In this document: positions 1-6,591 of the stretch, piece after piece
Numbering within the stretch: the first letter of the stretch is position 1
Layout: every line of letters starts with the position of its first letter
The notes under the pieces: model-generated
Databases searched by the model: none
Seen by the model: only the letters and a program-made list of their open reading frames with translations
What the model was told of the DNA's origin: nothing
DNA from: CAZGXM01 sp964529795
GTDB taxonomy: Bacteria > Bacillota > JADQBR01
Direction: 5' to 3'
DNA: 18,966 nt
Assembly: GCA_964529795.1 (NCBI GenBank)
Contig: CAZGXM010000055.1
Span: 1 to 18,966, forward strand
Position numbers and translations under genes: made by a program

Positions 1-165
1 ACCGGGCTTTAAAGCGTTATACCAAAGGTTAAATGTACTATTGGTCCCAGTAACATGAAGGAGGTGATTTGGAAATCTCGAATATTGGACTACTTCGGAA
101 AGATCCCCCGGCATGGTGAAGGTTACACTGCACCGGCTATTTCCTTGCCCGTTTGGGGTGAGGAG
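1..165. other. Non-coding left edge downstream of the HD-GYP gene
   Basis: No gene is supported here. On the minus strand it follows the HD-GYP stop codon and has no hairpin followed by a T run. Near the edge the minus strand reads TTTGGTATAAC (hexamer at 16-21), an extended -10-like sequence that resembles the promoter of the LuxR/HD-GYP gene, so a further minus-strand gene may begin just left of the window. The plus strand has an almost perfect anti-16S match (AAGGAGGTGAT, about 58-68), but only a 16-codon frame follows it. Confidence 0.4.
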
Positions 166-813
166 TTACCACCTGCGAAAAATTTTTTGAGTAAAGGGCT
201 GCACCTCAGCATTACTTTTGATCCCCCGGTAATTATCCAAAAACACCTTCGCTACTTGGGGGTTGAATTGGCTACCGGAACACCCTTTAATTTCCGCCAG
301 CACCTCGGCCTCAACCCGCACAAGACGGTACGGGCGGTTGGAAACCATTGCATCATACGCGTCGGCTACCGCCAGGATAGCGGCACCCAGTGGAATCTGC
401 TCCCCTTTCAGTCCTGCCGGGTAACCGCTACCGTCCCATCGCTCGTGATGATACCTCACCATTGTTGCCACAGAGTCAAAAAGATTTCCCGCAGTTTCCA
501 GTATCCGACACCCTATTTCCGGGTGCATTTTAATCTCTTCATATTCGTTTCTCGTCAGTTTCCCCGGTTTTTGCAATATACGGTCAGATACAGCCATTTT
601 CCCGATATCGTGCAAAAGACCCGCCAAATATATTCGCCTGGTTTCCTGCTCGTCCAGACTCATTTTTCCTGCTATTTCCCGGGCTAATTTGGCAACATGC
701 TGCGAATGATCAACCGTATAGACATCTTTGGCTTCCATCAAAGCGACAAACATCTGAACTATAGTCTCCAGATCGCCATTCAACCCGACTTTGTTTTTTT
801 CAAAAATGGCCAT
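166..813 (-). CDS. Stand-alone HD-GYP domain protein (probable c-di-GMP phosphodiesterase)
   Basis: A 215-residue soluble protein that is almost entirely one HD-GYP domain, the family that hydrolyses the second messenger cyclic di-GMP. Visible signature: DHSQHV around residue 35, the HD pair in GLLHDIGK (H68, D69), YHHERWDGSGYP (HH at 122-123, GYP at 130-132) and ADAYDAM around 150. All the family's hallmark motifs look intact, so activity is plausible. There is no sensory, receiver or membrane segment; the first 20 residues are a short lead-in. The ATG start has GGGGGGTG just upstream. It lies 66 nt downstream of the fapA-like gene on the same strand and is probably co-transcribed with it. 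No terminator is visible after it. The substrate assignment follows from family knowledge; some HD-GYP proteins prefer other cyclic dinucleotides. Confidence 0.9.
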   Translation of the reverse strand: MAIFEKNKVGLNGDLETIVQMFVALMEAKDVYTVDHSQHVAKLAREIAGKMSLDEQETRRIYLAGLLHDIGKMAVSDRILQKPGKLTRNEYEEIKMHPEIGCRILETAGNLFDSVATMVRYHHERWDGSGYPAGLKGEQIPLGAAILAVADAYDAMVSNRPYRLVRVEAEVLAEIKGCSGSQFNPQVAKVFLDNYRGIKSNAEVQPFTQKIFRRW

Positions 814-879
814 ACACCCCCCAACAGTTTGGACACATTAAACCCCCTAACCTTGCAGCGCGCTGCTTCTTTACCTCAC

Positions 880-2724
880 CTAAAGGATAAAAGCGCAAAT
901 GCTACCGTCCCGGTAGTAATATGCCCTGCGCAATTCACCGATTTTGGTCTCCACACCAGGCCAGATAGTACCTATTTCAATGGTGTTATCGGCCGTGGTC
1001 TCAATTTTAGTTGAGACGCCGGCTTTGCTACCTGCTTCAACAATGTCTATATTCCCGTTCGCAATAATTTTTCCGCCTTTAAAAATCCCCTTGATACCCT
1101 TGACAATAACATTCCCCCCGGACCTCAAATCCGATTGGAAACACCCCTCGCCATTAATAATTATGTCAGAACTGGCCACCAGCGTGGACGATTGAACGTA
1201 ATTACCATATCTACAGGAATGCCTGCTGGCCAAACTCTCTAAAAGGAACAAGGCCTCGGAAACTTTTTTGGCCAACTTCAGTAACGCTTCCATATTTGGT
1301 AACTGTCGTACCGGACCGTACCCGTAAAAGGTAATTGCAAGCTCCTCTATCAGTTCCACTATGGTTTTATCAAGCATTTTAAATTCTTCTCTTTCTGCCA
1401 TACTCCGGGCGAAACCCGTACAAAGCCCGGGTAATTTCGGAAACTTCTTTTCCAGAAGCAATTTCACAGCGTTTCCCACCGGCAGTTTCCCCTGCTTGAA
1501 CTGGTTTTGAAGCTGATTAATGGACTTGATTAAAACACGCAGCTGCCTGTCAATACCAGTCAAGTAATGAGTTATTTCCTCACATAAAGCAGAAAGCCCG
1601 CCGGCAAACAGCTTACTGCCAATTATGCCTCCCCGGACAGTGATGTCTCCACCGGAATAAATTGTGGCGTTGGCAACATACCCGCCAACGGTAACATTCC
1701 CACTGGCTTTTACCACCATGTAATCTTCTACATTCCCCGCTATTTTCACATCGCCTTTAAACTCAATATCGCCTGTTTCCGGGGTGACGTTGCCGGTGTG
1801 ATCATAGACTGGCAGTACACTTAATAAGCCATTTGTAACATCGGGCCTCCCCTCAATCAACGCCACGGCTTTGGTACCCTCTTCAATCAACTGTACTCCC
1901 TGGCGAACTTTTATTTCCACCCGTTTTGGTTCGGGCGCATCTTTAACTGCACCGGTAAGATCCATACCGGGTTCTCCAAAAACTGCCGGTCTTTTTACGG
2001 CCAATACCTCACCGGGCTCCACACTGATCACTTTACTTACCGGACGGTTTCCGGCCGACTTTTGTTTTTTTTTAAATAGATAATCAATTTTTTCATCCAC
2101 TGACGGCTTGGGCTCCAACCCCCGGGCAATATTTTCCTTTTCAAAGCTTTTGCCGGAATCCAGTAATTGTTTTATTTTCGGCTTGTCAATGCAGCAAATA
2201 ACATTTTTTCGTTCCAATTCTTTCAATACCGTATTATAATTAAGTTTTGGCGGGGCAATTTCTTGATCAAACTTCGCAGTTACCGTCAAATCCTTAACTG
2301 GTCCTGAATCCACCAATTTATACTGTTTCCCCTGTTTGTACAAAACGGTTAAATATGCGTTCATCATCCGGTCATCAACTTCAATGAAATACTCCAATTC
2401 AGGCGGCTCTCTATAAGGAATTGCCACAATATCCTCTTTTCCCGTCAACACTGTTGTATCGGAAATCTTCTCGCCGTTTACATAGACTGTAACATTGTCC
2501 CCGGGTGTAATTGTGGGGTATTTCCCGTTGCCTCTCGGTGGTTGAATGCCAACACTTCCACTGTTAACAAATACCTGCCCGTCAGCATTGTCAACCTTGT
2601 CAGTATTGTCAGTATTTTCTGAATTTGAACCAGCCTGACCGGTCAATTCCGGGAAATTCTCGGAAGGACCGCCGGGGATTCCAAGACCCAGTTCAGCCAA
2701 TATTTCTTTTGCCAAATTATCCAC
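880..2724 (-). CDS. fapA: FapA/DUF342 family protein
   Basis: A 614-residue member of the DUF342/FapA family (flagellar assembly protein A-like, polar-localisation polymer-type proteins in other bacteria). Residues about 70-250 form the N-terminal domain. VFGEPGMDLTG (about 248-258) is the usual family turn. Residues about 315-375 and 506-600 have the repeated G-D/G-N hydrophobic pattern of a right-handed beta-helix. They flank a helical, probably coiled-coil insertion (about 377-505). No signal peptide or membrane segment is seen, so it is likely cytoplasmic. Residues 37-48 are a low-complexity TDN-type linker encoded by 9-bp repeats. The start is GTG, preceded by GGAGG at 8-nt spacing. No flagellar genes are visible nearby, so a flagellar role is not supported locally; the neighbours are two HD-GYP genes. 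The molecular function of the family is not firmly known. Confidence 0.85.
   Translation of the reverse strand: MDNLAKEILAELGLGIPGGPSENFPELTGQAGSNSENTDNTDKVDNADGQVFVNSGSVGIQPPRGNGKYPTITPGDNVTVYVNGEKISDTTVLTGKEDIVAIPYREPPELEYFIEVDDRMMNAYLTVLYKQGKQYKLVDSGPVKDLTVTAKFDQEIAPPKLNYNTVLKELERKNVICCIDKPKIKQLLDSGKSFEKENIARGLEPKPSVDEKIDYLFKKKQKSAGNRPVSKVISVEPGEVLAVKRPAVFGEPGMDLTGAVKDAPEPKRVEIKVRQGVQLIEEGTKAVALIEGRPDVTNGLLSVLPVYDHTGNVTPETGDIEFKGDVKIAGNVEDYMVVKASGNVTVGGYVANATIYSGGDITVRGGIIGSKLFAGGLSALCEEITHYLTGIDRQLRVLIKSINQLQNQFKQGKLPVGNAVKLLLEKKFPKLPGLCTGFARSMAEREEFKMLDKTIVELIEELAITFYGYGPVRQLPNMEALLKLAKKVSEALFLLESLASRHSCRYGNYVQSSTLVASSDIIINGEGCFQSDLRSGGNVIVKGIKGIFKGGKIIANGNIDIVEAGSKAGVSTKIETTADNTIEIGTIWPGVETKIGELRRAYYYRDGSICAFIL
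2581..2616 (-). repeat. Four 9-bp tandem repeats inside fapA
   Basis: On the plus strand the units are GTCAGCATT, GTCAACCTT, GTCAGTATT and GTCAGTATT; the last two are identical. They keep the frame and encode an Asn/Thr-Asp-rich linker in FapA (NTDNTDKVDNAD). This is a small in-frame minisatellite whose copy number could vary between strains. Confidence 0.75.
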
Positions 2725-2763
2725 CTGAAATCCCTCCGTATTAATTCCTTATTCTTCCTCTTA

Positions 2764-2792
2764 ATCCTACATTTGCTTACAAAGTTTTACAA
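2764..2792 (-). promoter_or_regulatory. Weak candidate promoter for fapA
   Basis: On the minus strand TTGTAA (2787-2792), a 17-nt spacer and TAGGAT (2764-2769) each match four of six sigma-A consensus bases. The shared AATCATACCAAAG motif (2797-2809) lies just upstream of the -35, near position -46 from the expected start. That position suits an activator at a weak promoter. The assignment is by eye only. Confidence 0.35.
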
Positions 2793-2796
2793 CAAG

Positions 2797-2809
2797 CTTT
2801 GGTATGATT
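2797..2809 (-). promoter_or_regulatory. 13-bp motif shared with the LuxR/HD-GYP upstream region
   Basis: The minus strand reads AATCATACCAAAG, identical to 5116-5128 and in the same orientation relative to the downstream gene. A degenerate inverted partner, CTAAGGTA-gca-TTATTA on the plus strand (2835-2851), resembles the inverted copy at 5060-5073. A shared regulator site is inferred. Confidence 0.4.
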
Positions 2810-2865
2810 CGCCCGGTTGACCAGCAATTTCATACTAAGGTAGCATTATTAATCCGGCAGGAGTG

Positions 2866-2909
2866 CATAAAGAAAGCTGCCTGCAAGTTCTTGTTCACAG
2901 GCAGCTTTC
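2866..2909 (-). terminator. Terminator after the LuxR/HD-GYP gene
   Basis: Perfect 12-bp stem GAAAGCTGCCTG / CAGGCAGCTTTC (2872-2883 with 2898-2909) and a 14-nt loop, starting 5 nt after the stop codon. On the minus strand it is followed by only a short TTTAT, so the U tract is weak. It separates this gene from fapA, which should therefore have its own promoter. Confidence 0.75.
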
Positions 2910-2914
2910 AATAT

Positions 2915-4981
2915 TTAAAACCAACCGGATTTCAAAGCATAGACGGCTGCTTTTGTACGGTCCTCAACCTCCAGTTTCTGTAATATTTTTGACACATGAC
3001 TCTTTACGGTTTGCTCCGTTATGTATAATTTTCGGGCAATTTCCTGGTTGTTATACCCTTTGGCAAGTAATGCCAATACCTCCCGCTCTCTTGCTGTCAG
3101 TTCCGTAATTTTTCCCATGAATATCTTATTATCATGCTGGTAACGCCTATCTTCCTCAAATTTAAAAACCATCTCATCTTTAATAACTTGATAAAATAAT
3201 TTTACCAGCTTTGGGTCATATTTCTCTCCTGCTTCAGACAGCAAATTTTGATATGCTTCATGGGGCGTCATGGCCATGCGATATACCCTTTGGGATATCA
3301 TGGCTTCAAAACCGTCCGTTATGGCAACAATTTTAGCCGGGAGGGGAATTTGGTCGCCAACCAGCCCGTCGGGGTAACCCGTGCCGTCCAGTCTTTCATG
3401 GTGATGGCGTACCACTTCATAGATGTGGGGTGCATTAAAAAGGGACCGCACAATTTCTGCACCTTTTACCGGGTGCGAATTTATCTGTTCCTTTTCCTTG
3501 GCAGTCAGGTCATCCTTTTTTAGCAACACTTTATCCGGAATTGTAATTTTGCCGATGTCATGTAAAAATGCAGCATTGGCAATATTTTCAGCCTCTTTCT
3601 CACTTAAGCCCGCCTGTAACGCCAGTCCATAAGAATATTTGCTTACCCGCTCCGAATGGCCATAAGTATACGGGTCTTTCATTTCCACGATTTTAGCCAA
3701 GGCTCTCAATACACCTTTCAGCATCTTCCCATAATGATTTATATGCTCTTCCATGCCTAATGATAGAGAGATAAAATTGCCAATAATTTTTAAAAAATGT
3801 CCCTCATCTTCTGCCAGCGGTTCGTCCCTGTCAAATACCAGTAACCCTTGACGGTCATCAGTCGAACTGCCCAGCGGCACCTGCAAGTACGGGGACAGAT
3901 TATTGCCATTTTTCAGCTCTCCCAAAAAAGTGTCCGTACTGGACCTGGCAATTATCAATTTAAACTCTTTATCAAATATGGCCAGGGTCTTCGGTGTCAG
4001 CACAGTTGCTGCCAAATCCAGGAGAGGGTTGAGAATATCACGGGACTCCGCGGTCAAATAAGGCAGGCTGCTCAATTTTTTAAATACATCAAAGTACGCC
4101 AATTGCTTTTCATATTTTTCCCGTACTGCAGTTTTGGCGTATTGAAGGGCCAAACAGCTGCAAAAACCAATTAGTATTTGTTTGTAATACTTTAATTGGC
4201 CATAGTTTTTTTCTTTATAAGAAGCGTACAATAAACCATATACTACATCTTGGTCATCAACTACGGGTACACATAACAGTACTTTCCCAATTTCTTTAAG
4301 TTCTTTAAAAATTGAATTCTTCAGTCTTAAATCATTTACATTAACTTCTATCGTCTCTGCTTTCCTGGTGAATAAAACCCAACTCTCCAAACCGGTTGTT
4401 AAATTTATTTCTCGCAAGTTATTTTTGTCAATGCCAATGTGCATGAAGGGTTTTAAACAGTCATTCTCTTTGATCGAGTAAACCAATAAATCACAATTTA
4501 TTATGGAGTGCAAGTCATTTAACAAGCCTGCGAGGTTATCCCGGGACAAGTCGGCCAGTCTTCCTACATCGGCAACCGTTTTACTAAAACCCTCCACCTG
4601 TTCAACAGTGATGGTATTGTGAAGCAACTTCTCCACAATACCATATGTCTTCTCGACCAACTCCTGTAACTCCCGGTAATCACCAGCGGGGCTATAACCA
4701 TATAATATGCCCGGACTTAGCTTGGAGATATTGAGTGGCATGATGTAAAGATTGTAGCCATTAAAACAAAAAAATGAATTCGTACAGTCCATGTCACTTT
4801 TTATGGGACATTCATAATCACAGTTTTGACAGATATTAACCTTGTCAACTATTAAACCTTGCCCGGTCAGTTGAGATTTTTCGCAAAAACCCAACCTGTA
4901 TTTTGATATTTCGTTAAATGTTTCTACTACGTGCAATATCGAGGAAGCAATTATTTCTGACATACCACTGAAATCAAGCAC
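2915..4981 (-). CDS. Multidomain HD-GYP protein with C-terminal LuxR-type DNA-binding domain
   Basis: About 688 residues. Residues 1-110 hold a cysteine cluster (C51-x2-C54-x3-C58-x7-C66-x5-C72) followed by FNGYNLYIMPL, reminiscent of PocR-type sensory domains. About 145-285 and 305-415 look like two GAF-type folds. About 420-600 is a full HD-GYP domain (YGHSERV, FLHDIGK, HHHERLDGTGYPDG). Residues 625-688 are a canonical LuxR/NarL helix-turn-helix (LTAREREVLALLAKGYNNQE, TVKSHV). This combination suggests a cytosolic protein that senses a signal, hydrolyses c-di-GMP and binds DNA. No membrane segment is seen. The start is uncertain: in-frame GTG at 4990, TTG at 4984 and GTG at 4981. I prefer 4981 because AGGGGGTGAT lies at suitable spacing. 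It is monocistronic between the lysC terminator and its own. Domains are sure for HD-GYP and HTH, tentative for the N-terminal half. Confidence 0.88.
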   Translation of the reverse strand: MLDFSGMSEIIASSILHVVETFNEISKYRLGFCEKSQLTGQGLIVDKVNICQNCDYECPIKSDMDCTNSFFCFNGYNLYIMPLNISKLSPGILYGYSPAGDYRELQELVEKTYGIVEKLLHNTITVEQVEGFSKTVADVGRLADLSRDNLAGLLNDLHSIINCDLLVYSIKENDCLKPFMHIGIDKNNLREINLTTGLESWVLFTRKAETIEVNVNDLRLKNSIFKELKEIGKVLLCVPVVDDQDVVYGLLYASYKEKNYGQLKYYKQILIGFCSCLALQYAKTAVREKYEKQLAYFDVFKKLSSLPYLTAESRDILNPLLDLAATVLTPKTLAIFDKEFKLIIARSSTDTFLGELKNGNNLSPYLQVPLGSSTDDRQGLLVFDRDEPLAEDEGHFLKIIGNFISLSLGMEEHINHYGKMLKGVLRALAKIVEMKDPYTYGHSERVSKYSYGLALQAGLSEKEAENIANAAFLHDIGKITIPDKVLLKKDDLTAKEKEQINSHPVKGAEIVRSLFNAPHIYEVVRHHHERLDGTGYPDGLVGDQIPLPAKIVAITDGFEAMISQRVYRMAMTPHEAYQNLLSEAGEKYDPKLVKLFYQVIKDEMVFKFEEDRRYQHDNKIFMGKITELTAREREVLALLAKGYNNQEIARKLYITEQTVKSHVSKILQKLEVEDRTKAAVYALKSGWF

Positions 4982-5027
4982 CAAAATCACCCCCTCACTG
5001 CACGAAGACGAAATCCATTCTCGGTCA

Positions 5028-5036
5028 ATTATACCA
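5028..5036 (-). promoter_or_regulatory. Extended -10 promoter of the LuxR/HD-GYP gene
   Basis: The minus strand reads TGG-TATAAT, a consensus -10 with a TGn extension. No -35 hexamer is recognisable at 16-18 nt (GAGGTA at 17). It overlaps a dyad TACCA-AAA-TGGTA (5032-5044). A start near 5021 would give a leader of about 40 nt before the GTG at 4981. Lack of a -35 plus upstream repeats suggests activator dependence. Confidence 0.55.
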
Positions 5037-5059
5037 AAATGGTAAAATAGTACCTCCGT

Positions 5060-5073
5060 CTAAGGTATTATTA
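5060..5073 (+). repeat. Inverted variant of the tandem repeat core
   Basis: The plus strand reads CTAAGGTATTATTA. The minus strand of the two tandem copies reads CCAAAGTATTATTA, so 12 of 14 positions match in opposite orientation. Its centre is about 46 nt upstream of the predicted start of the LuxR/HD-GYP transcript. Confidence 0.5.
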
Positions 5074-5083
5074 GGTTTTGGAT

Positions 5084-5121
5084 ATGGTTAATAATACTTT
5101 GGATGGATAATAATACTTTGG
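5084..5121. repeat. Two 19-bp direct repeats upstream of the LuxR/HD-GYP gene
   Basis: ATGGTTAATAATACTTTGG (5084-5102) is followed directly by ATGGATAATAATACTTTGG (5103-5121), with 18 of 19 positions identical. The second copy runs into TATGATT, forming the 13-bp motif shared with the fapA upstream region and a dyad ATAC-TTTG-GTAT (5113-5124). A 19-nt period, close to two helical turns, would suit cooperative binding by a NarL-type dimer. Confidence 0.7.
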
Positions 5122-5275
5122 TATGATTGAATGTAAAAACACACATGATAAGTATAACTGCTGTGCATTTCTCTTTCCATGTTATTAAAAGGAAATATTA
5201 CAAGCTTGATCCATTTCTGTTTGCCGGAAACTAAATTCAGTTCATGAATTAAATAAGCCGGGTAACAGTTAAAGA

Positions 5276-5302
5276 GCCCTTCACCGGTAAAAGGTAAAGG
5301 GC
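5276..5302 (-). terminator. Terminator of the thr-lysC operon
   Basis: The minus strand gives GCCCTTTACC / GGTGAAGGGC, a 10-bp stem with one G-U pair and a 7-nt TTTTACC loop, followed by TCTTTAA. It lies 53 nt after the lysC stop codon. Confidence 0.8.
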
Positions 5303-5355
5303 ATTAATAGTAAAAATAGTTTAATATAAAATAATGGTAACTTTCTTGTTTTTAC

Positions 5356-6591
5356 TTACGAGGCAGCGGAGTTTTCTTCCTCACCGTCCAGAGCAAACCT
5401 GGTGTGCAAGGCCTGAACCGCTTTCTTGGCGCTTTGGGCGTCGATAATACAGGAAACTTTGATTTCCGAGGTGCTGATCATTTGAATGTTGACACCGGCG
5501 TCCGCCAGGGCTGCAAACATGCCGGCAGCCACGCCGGGGTTGGTAATCATCCCTGCACCGACAATGGATACTTTGGCCACGTCACCATCGTAATTATAAC
5601 CTGTGGCGCCAATTTCTTCCTTGACTTTTTCCGCCACTCTCAAAGCCTTGTTTAAATCGTCCTTGGTAATGGTAAAGCTGATGTCGTTTACTTCGTTACG
5701 CATGGTGCTTTGAATGATCATATCTACGTTTATGTTTTCAGCAGCCAGGGCGCTGAACAGTTTCATGGCAGTACCCGGCTTATCCGGCACGTCAAAAAAG
5801 GCTATTTTGGCAACATTTAAATCATAGGCCACCCCGCTTACTACCATTTCTTTTTCCATGGAACCCACCTCCTGTACCATTGTCCCGGTATTGTAATTGA
5901 AGCTTGAGCGCACGTGCAGCCTGACGTTGTACTGTTTGGCAAATTCCACCGCCCGGGGCTGCAGTACCAGCGCGCCCAGGCTAGCCAGTTCCAACATTTC
6001 GTCATAGGAAATGCTTTCCAGCTTCCGTGCCCGGGGCACTACCCGAGGATCGCAGGTATAGACGCCGTCCACGTCGGTAAAGATTTCACATACGTCAGCA
6101 TGAATAGCTGCAGCCAGGGCCACGGCAGTTGTATCCGAGCCGCCCCGTCCCAGTGTGGTAGTATCATCATTGGCACACCTGCCCTGGAAACCGGCCACCA
6201 CCACAATCTTACCTTCAGCCAGCTCTTTATTTAACCGGGTGGTATCAATGCCGGTGATTTTAGCCTTGGCATATACCTCATTGGTGGTTATCCCTGCCTG
6301 GGGACCGGTGAGAGATACCACCGGTTCACCGAAACTGTCCACAGCCATAGCCAAAAGAGCAATTGAAACCTGCTCACCGGTGGACAAAAGCATATCCATT
6401 TCCCGGTCGGAAGGATTGTCGGACAGTTGTCTGGCCAAGCTGATCAGTTCATCGGTGGCATCGCCCATGGCAGATACCACAACAACCACCTGGTTTCCCG
6501 CCCGTTTGGTTCCCACCACTCGTTTGGCTACGCGCTTGATGCGTTCGGGATTGGCCACCGAACTGCCGCCAAATTTTTGTACTACCAGCAT
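5356..6591 (-). CDS. lysC: Aspartokinase (alpha subunit, with internal beta start)
   Basis: Phosphorylates L-aspartate, the first step toward lysine, threonine and methionine. The 411-residue protein starts with the kinase motif VVQKFGGSSV and contains GRGGSDTTAVALAAA and EIFTDVDGVYTCDPR of the amino-acid kinase fold. Two C-terminal ACT domains follow (FFDVPDKPGTAMKLFSALAA; VSIVGAGMITNPGVAAGMFA), where feedback effectors bind. Length and layout match the Bacillus subtilis LysC type, which is made as alpha and beta subunits from one gene; a strong internal start is visible here too. I chose ATG 6591, which has AGGAG 10 nt upstream, over GTG 6600, where the spacing is too short. It overlaps the thrB stop by 10 nt, so translation is probably coupled. 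It is the last gene of the operon. Which amino acid inhibits it cannot be read from sequence alone. Confidence 0.95.
   Translation of the reverse strand: MLVVQKFGGSSVANPERIKRVAKRVVGTKRAGNQVVVVVSAMGDATDELISLARQLSDNPSDREMDMLLSTGEQVSIALLAMAVDSFGEPVVSLTGPQAGITTNEVYAKAKITGIDTTRLNKELAEGKIVVVAGFQGRCANDDTTTLGRGGSDTTAVALAAAIHADVCEIFTDVDGVYTCDPRVVPRARKLESISYDEMLELASLGALVLQPRAVEFAKQYNVRLHVRSSFNYNTGTMVQEVGSMEKEMVVSGVAYDLNVAKIAFFDVPDKPGTAMKLFSALAAENINVDMIIQSTMRNEVNDISFTITKDDLNKALRVAEKVKEEIGATGYNYDGDVAKVSIVGAGMITNPGVAAGMFAALADAGVNIQMISTSEIKVSCIIDAQSAKKAVQALHTRFALDGEEENSAAS
5857..5873 (-). promoter_or_regulatory. lysC: Internal ribosome binding site and start for aspartokinase beta subunit
   Basis: Within lysC and in frame, AGGAGGTG (5866-5873) is followed after 6 nt by ATG (5857-5859). 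This site is stronger than that of the full-length start. It would give a 167-residue product (5356-5859) consisting of the ACT regulatory half, beginning MEKEMVVSGV. The same arrangement is established for B. subtilis aspartokinase II and corynebacterial lysC, which assemble as alpha2-beta2. Confidence 0.8.

Larger units (their letters stand above)
4991..5355. other. 365-nt intergenic region between lysC and the LuxR/HD-GYP gene
   Basis: It contains, right to left, the lysC-operon terminator (5276-5302), about 140 nt of AT-rich sequence in which I see nothing (5130-5270), a cluster of repeated motifs (5060-5128) and an extended -10 promoter (5028-5036) for the minus-strand LuxR/HD-GYP gene. 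No credible small ORF with a ribosome binding site was found. Confidence 0.6.

Noticed and set aside
58..118. AAGGAGGTGAT followed by a TTG and a 16-codon plus-strand frame
   Set aside because: The ribosome binding match is striking, but the spacing is short, the peptide is very small and no plus-strand promoter or downstream gene supports it.
70..160. Possible structured RNA (GGAAA...TTTCC and GGTG...CACC pairings)
   Set aside because: I compared it by eye with c-di-GMP-I and -II, cobalamin, THF and Moco riboswitch patterns and found no match; the stems are short and interrupted.
55..687. Plus-strand open frame of 210 codons at the left edge with GGAGG nearby
   Set aside because: It runs antisense through the well-supported HD-GYP gene, the protein resembles no known family, and the GGAGG lies inside the frame downstream of its ATG.
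855..866. Perfect 12-bp palindrome GCAGCGCGCTGC between fapA and the HD-GYP gene
   Set aside because: Short, without a T run, and not repeated elsewhere in the window; too little to call an operator.
5099..5127. Plus-strand promoter-like TTGGAT-N17-TATGAT in the repeat cluster
   Set aside because: The -35 matches only three of six bases and no plus-strand gene or RNA follows; the sequence is better explained by the repeats.
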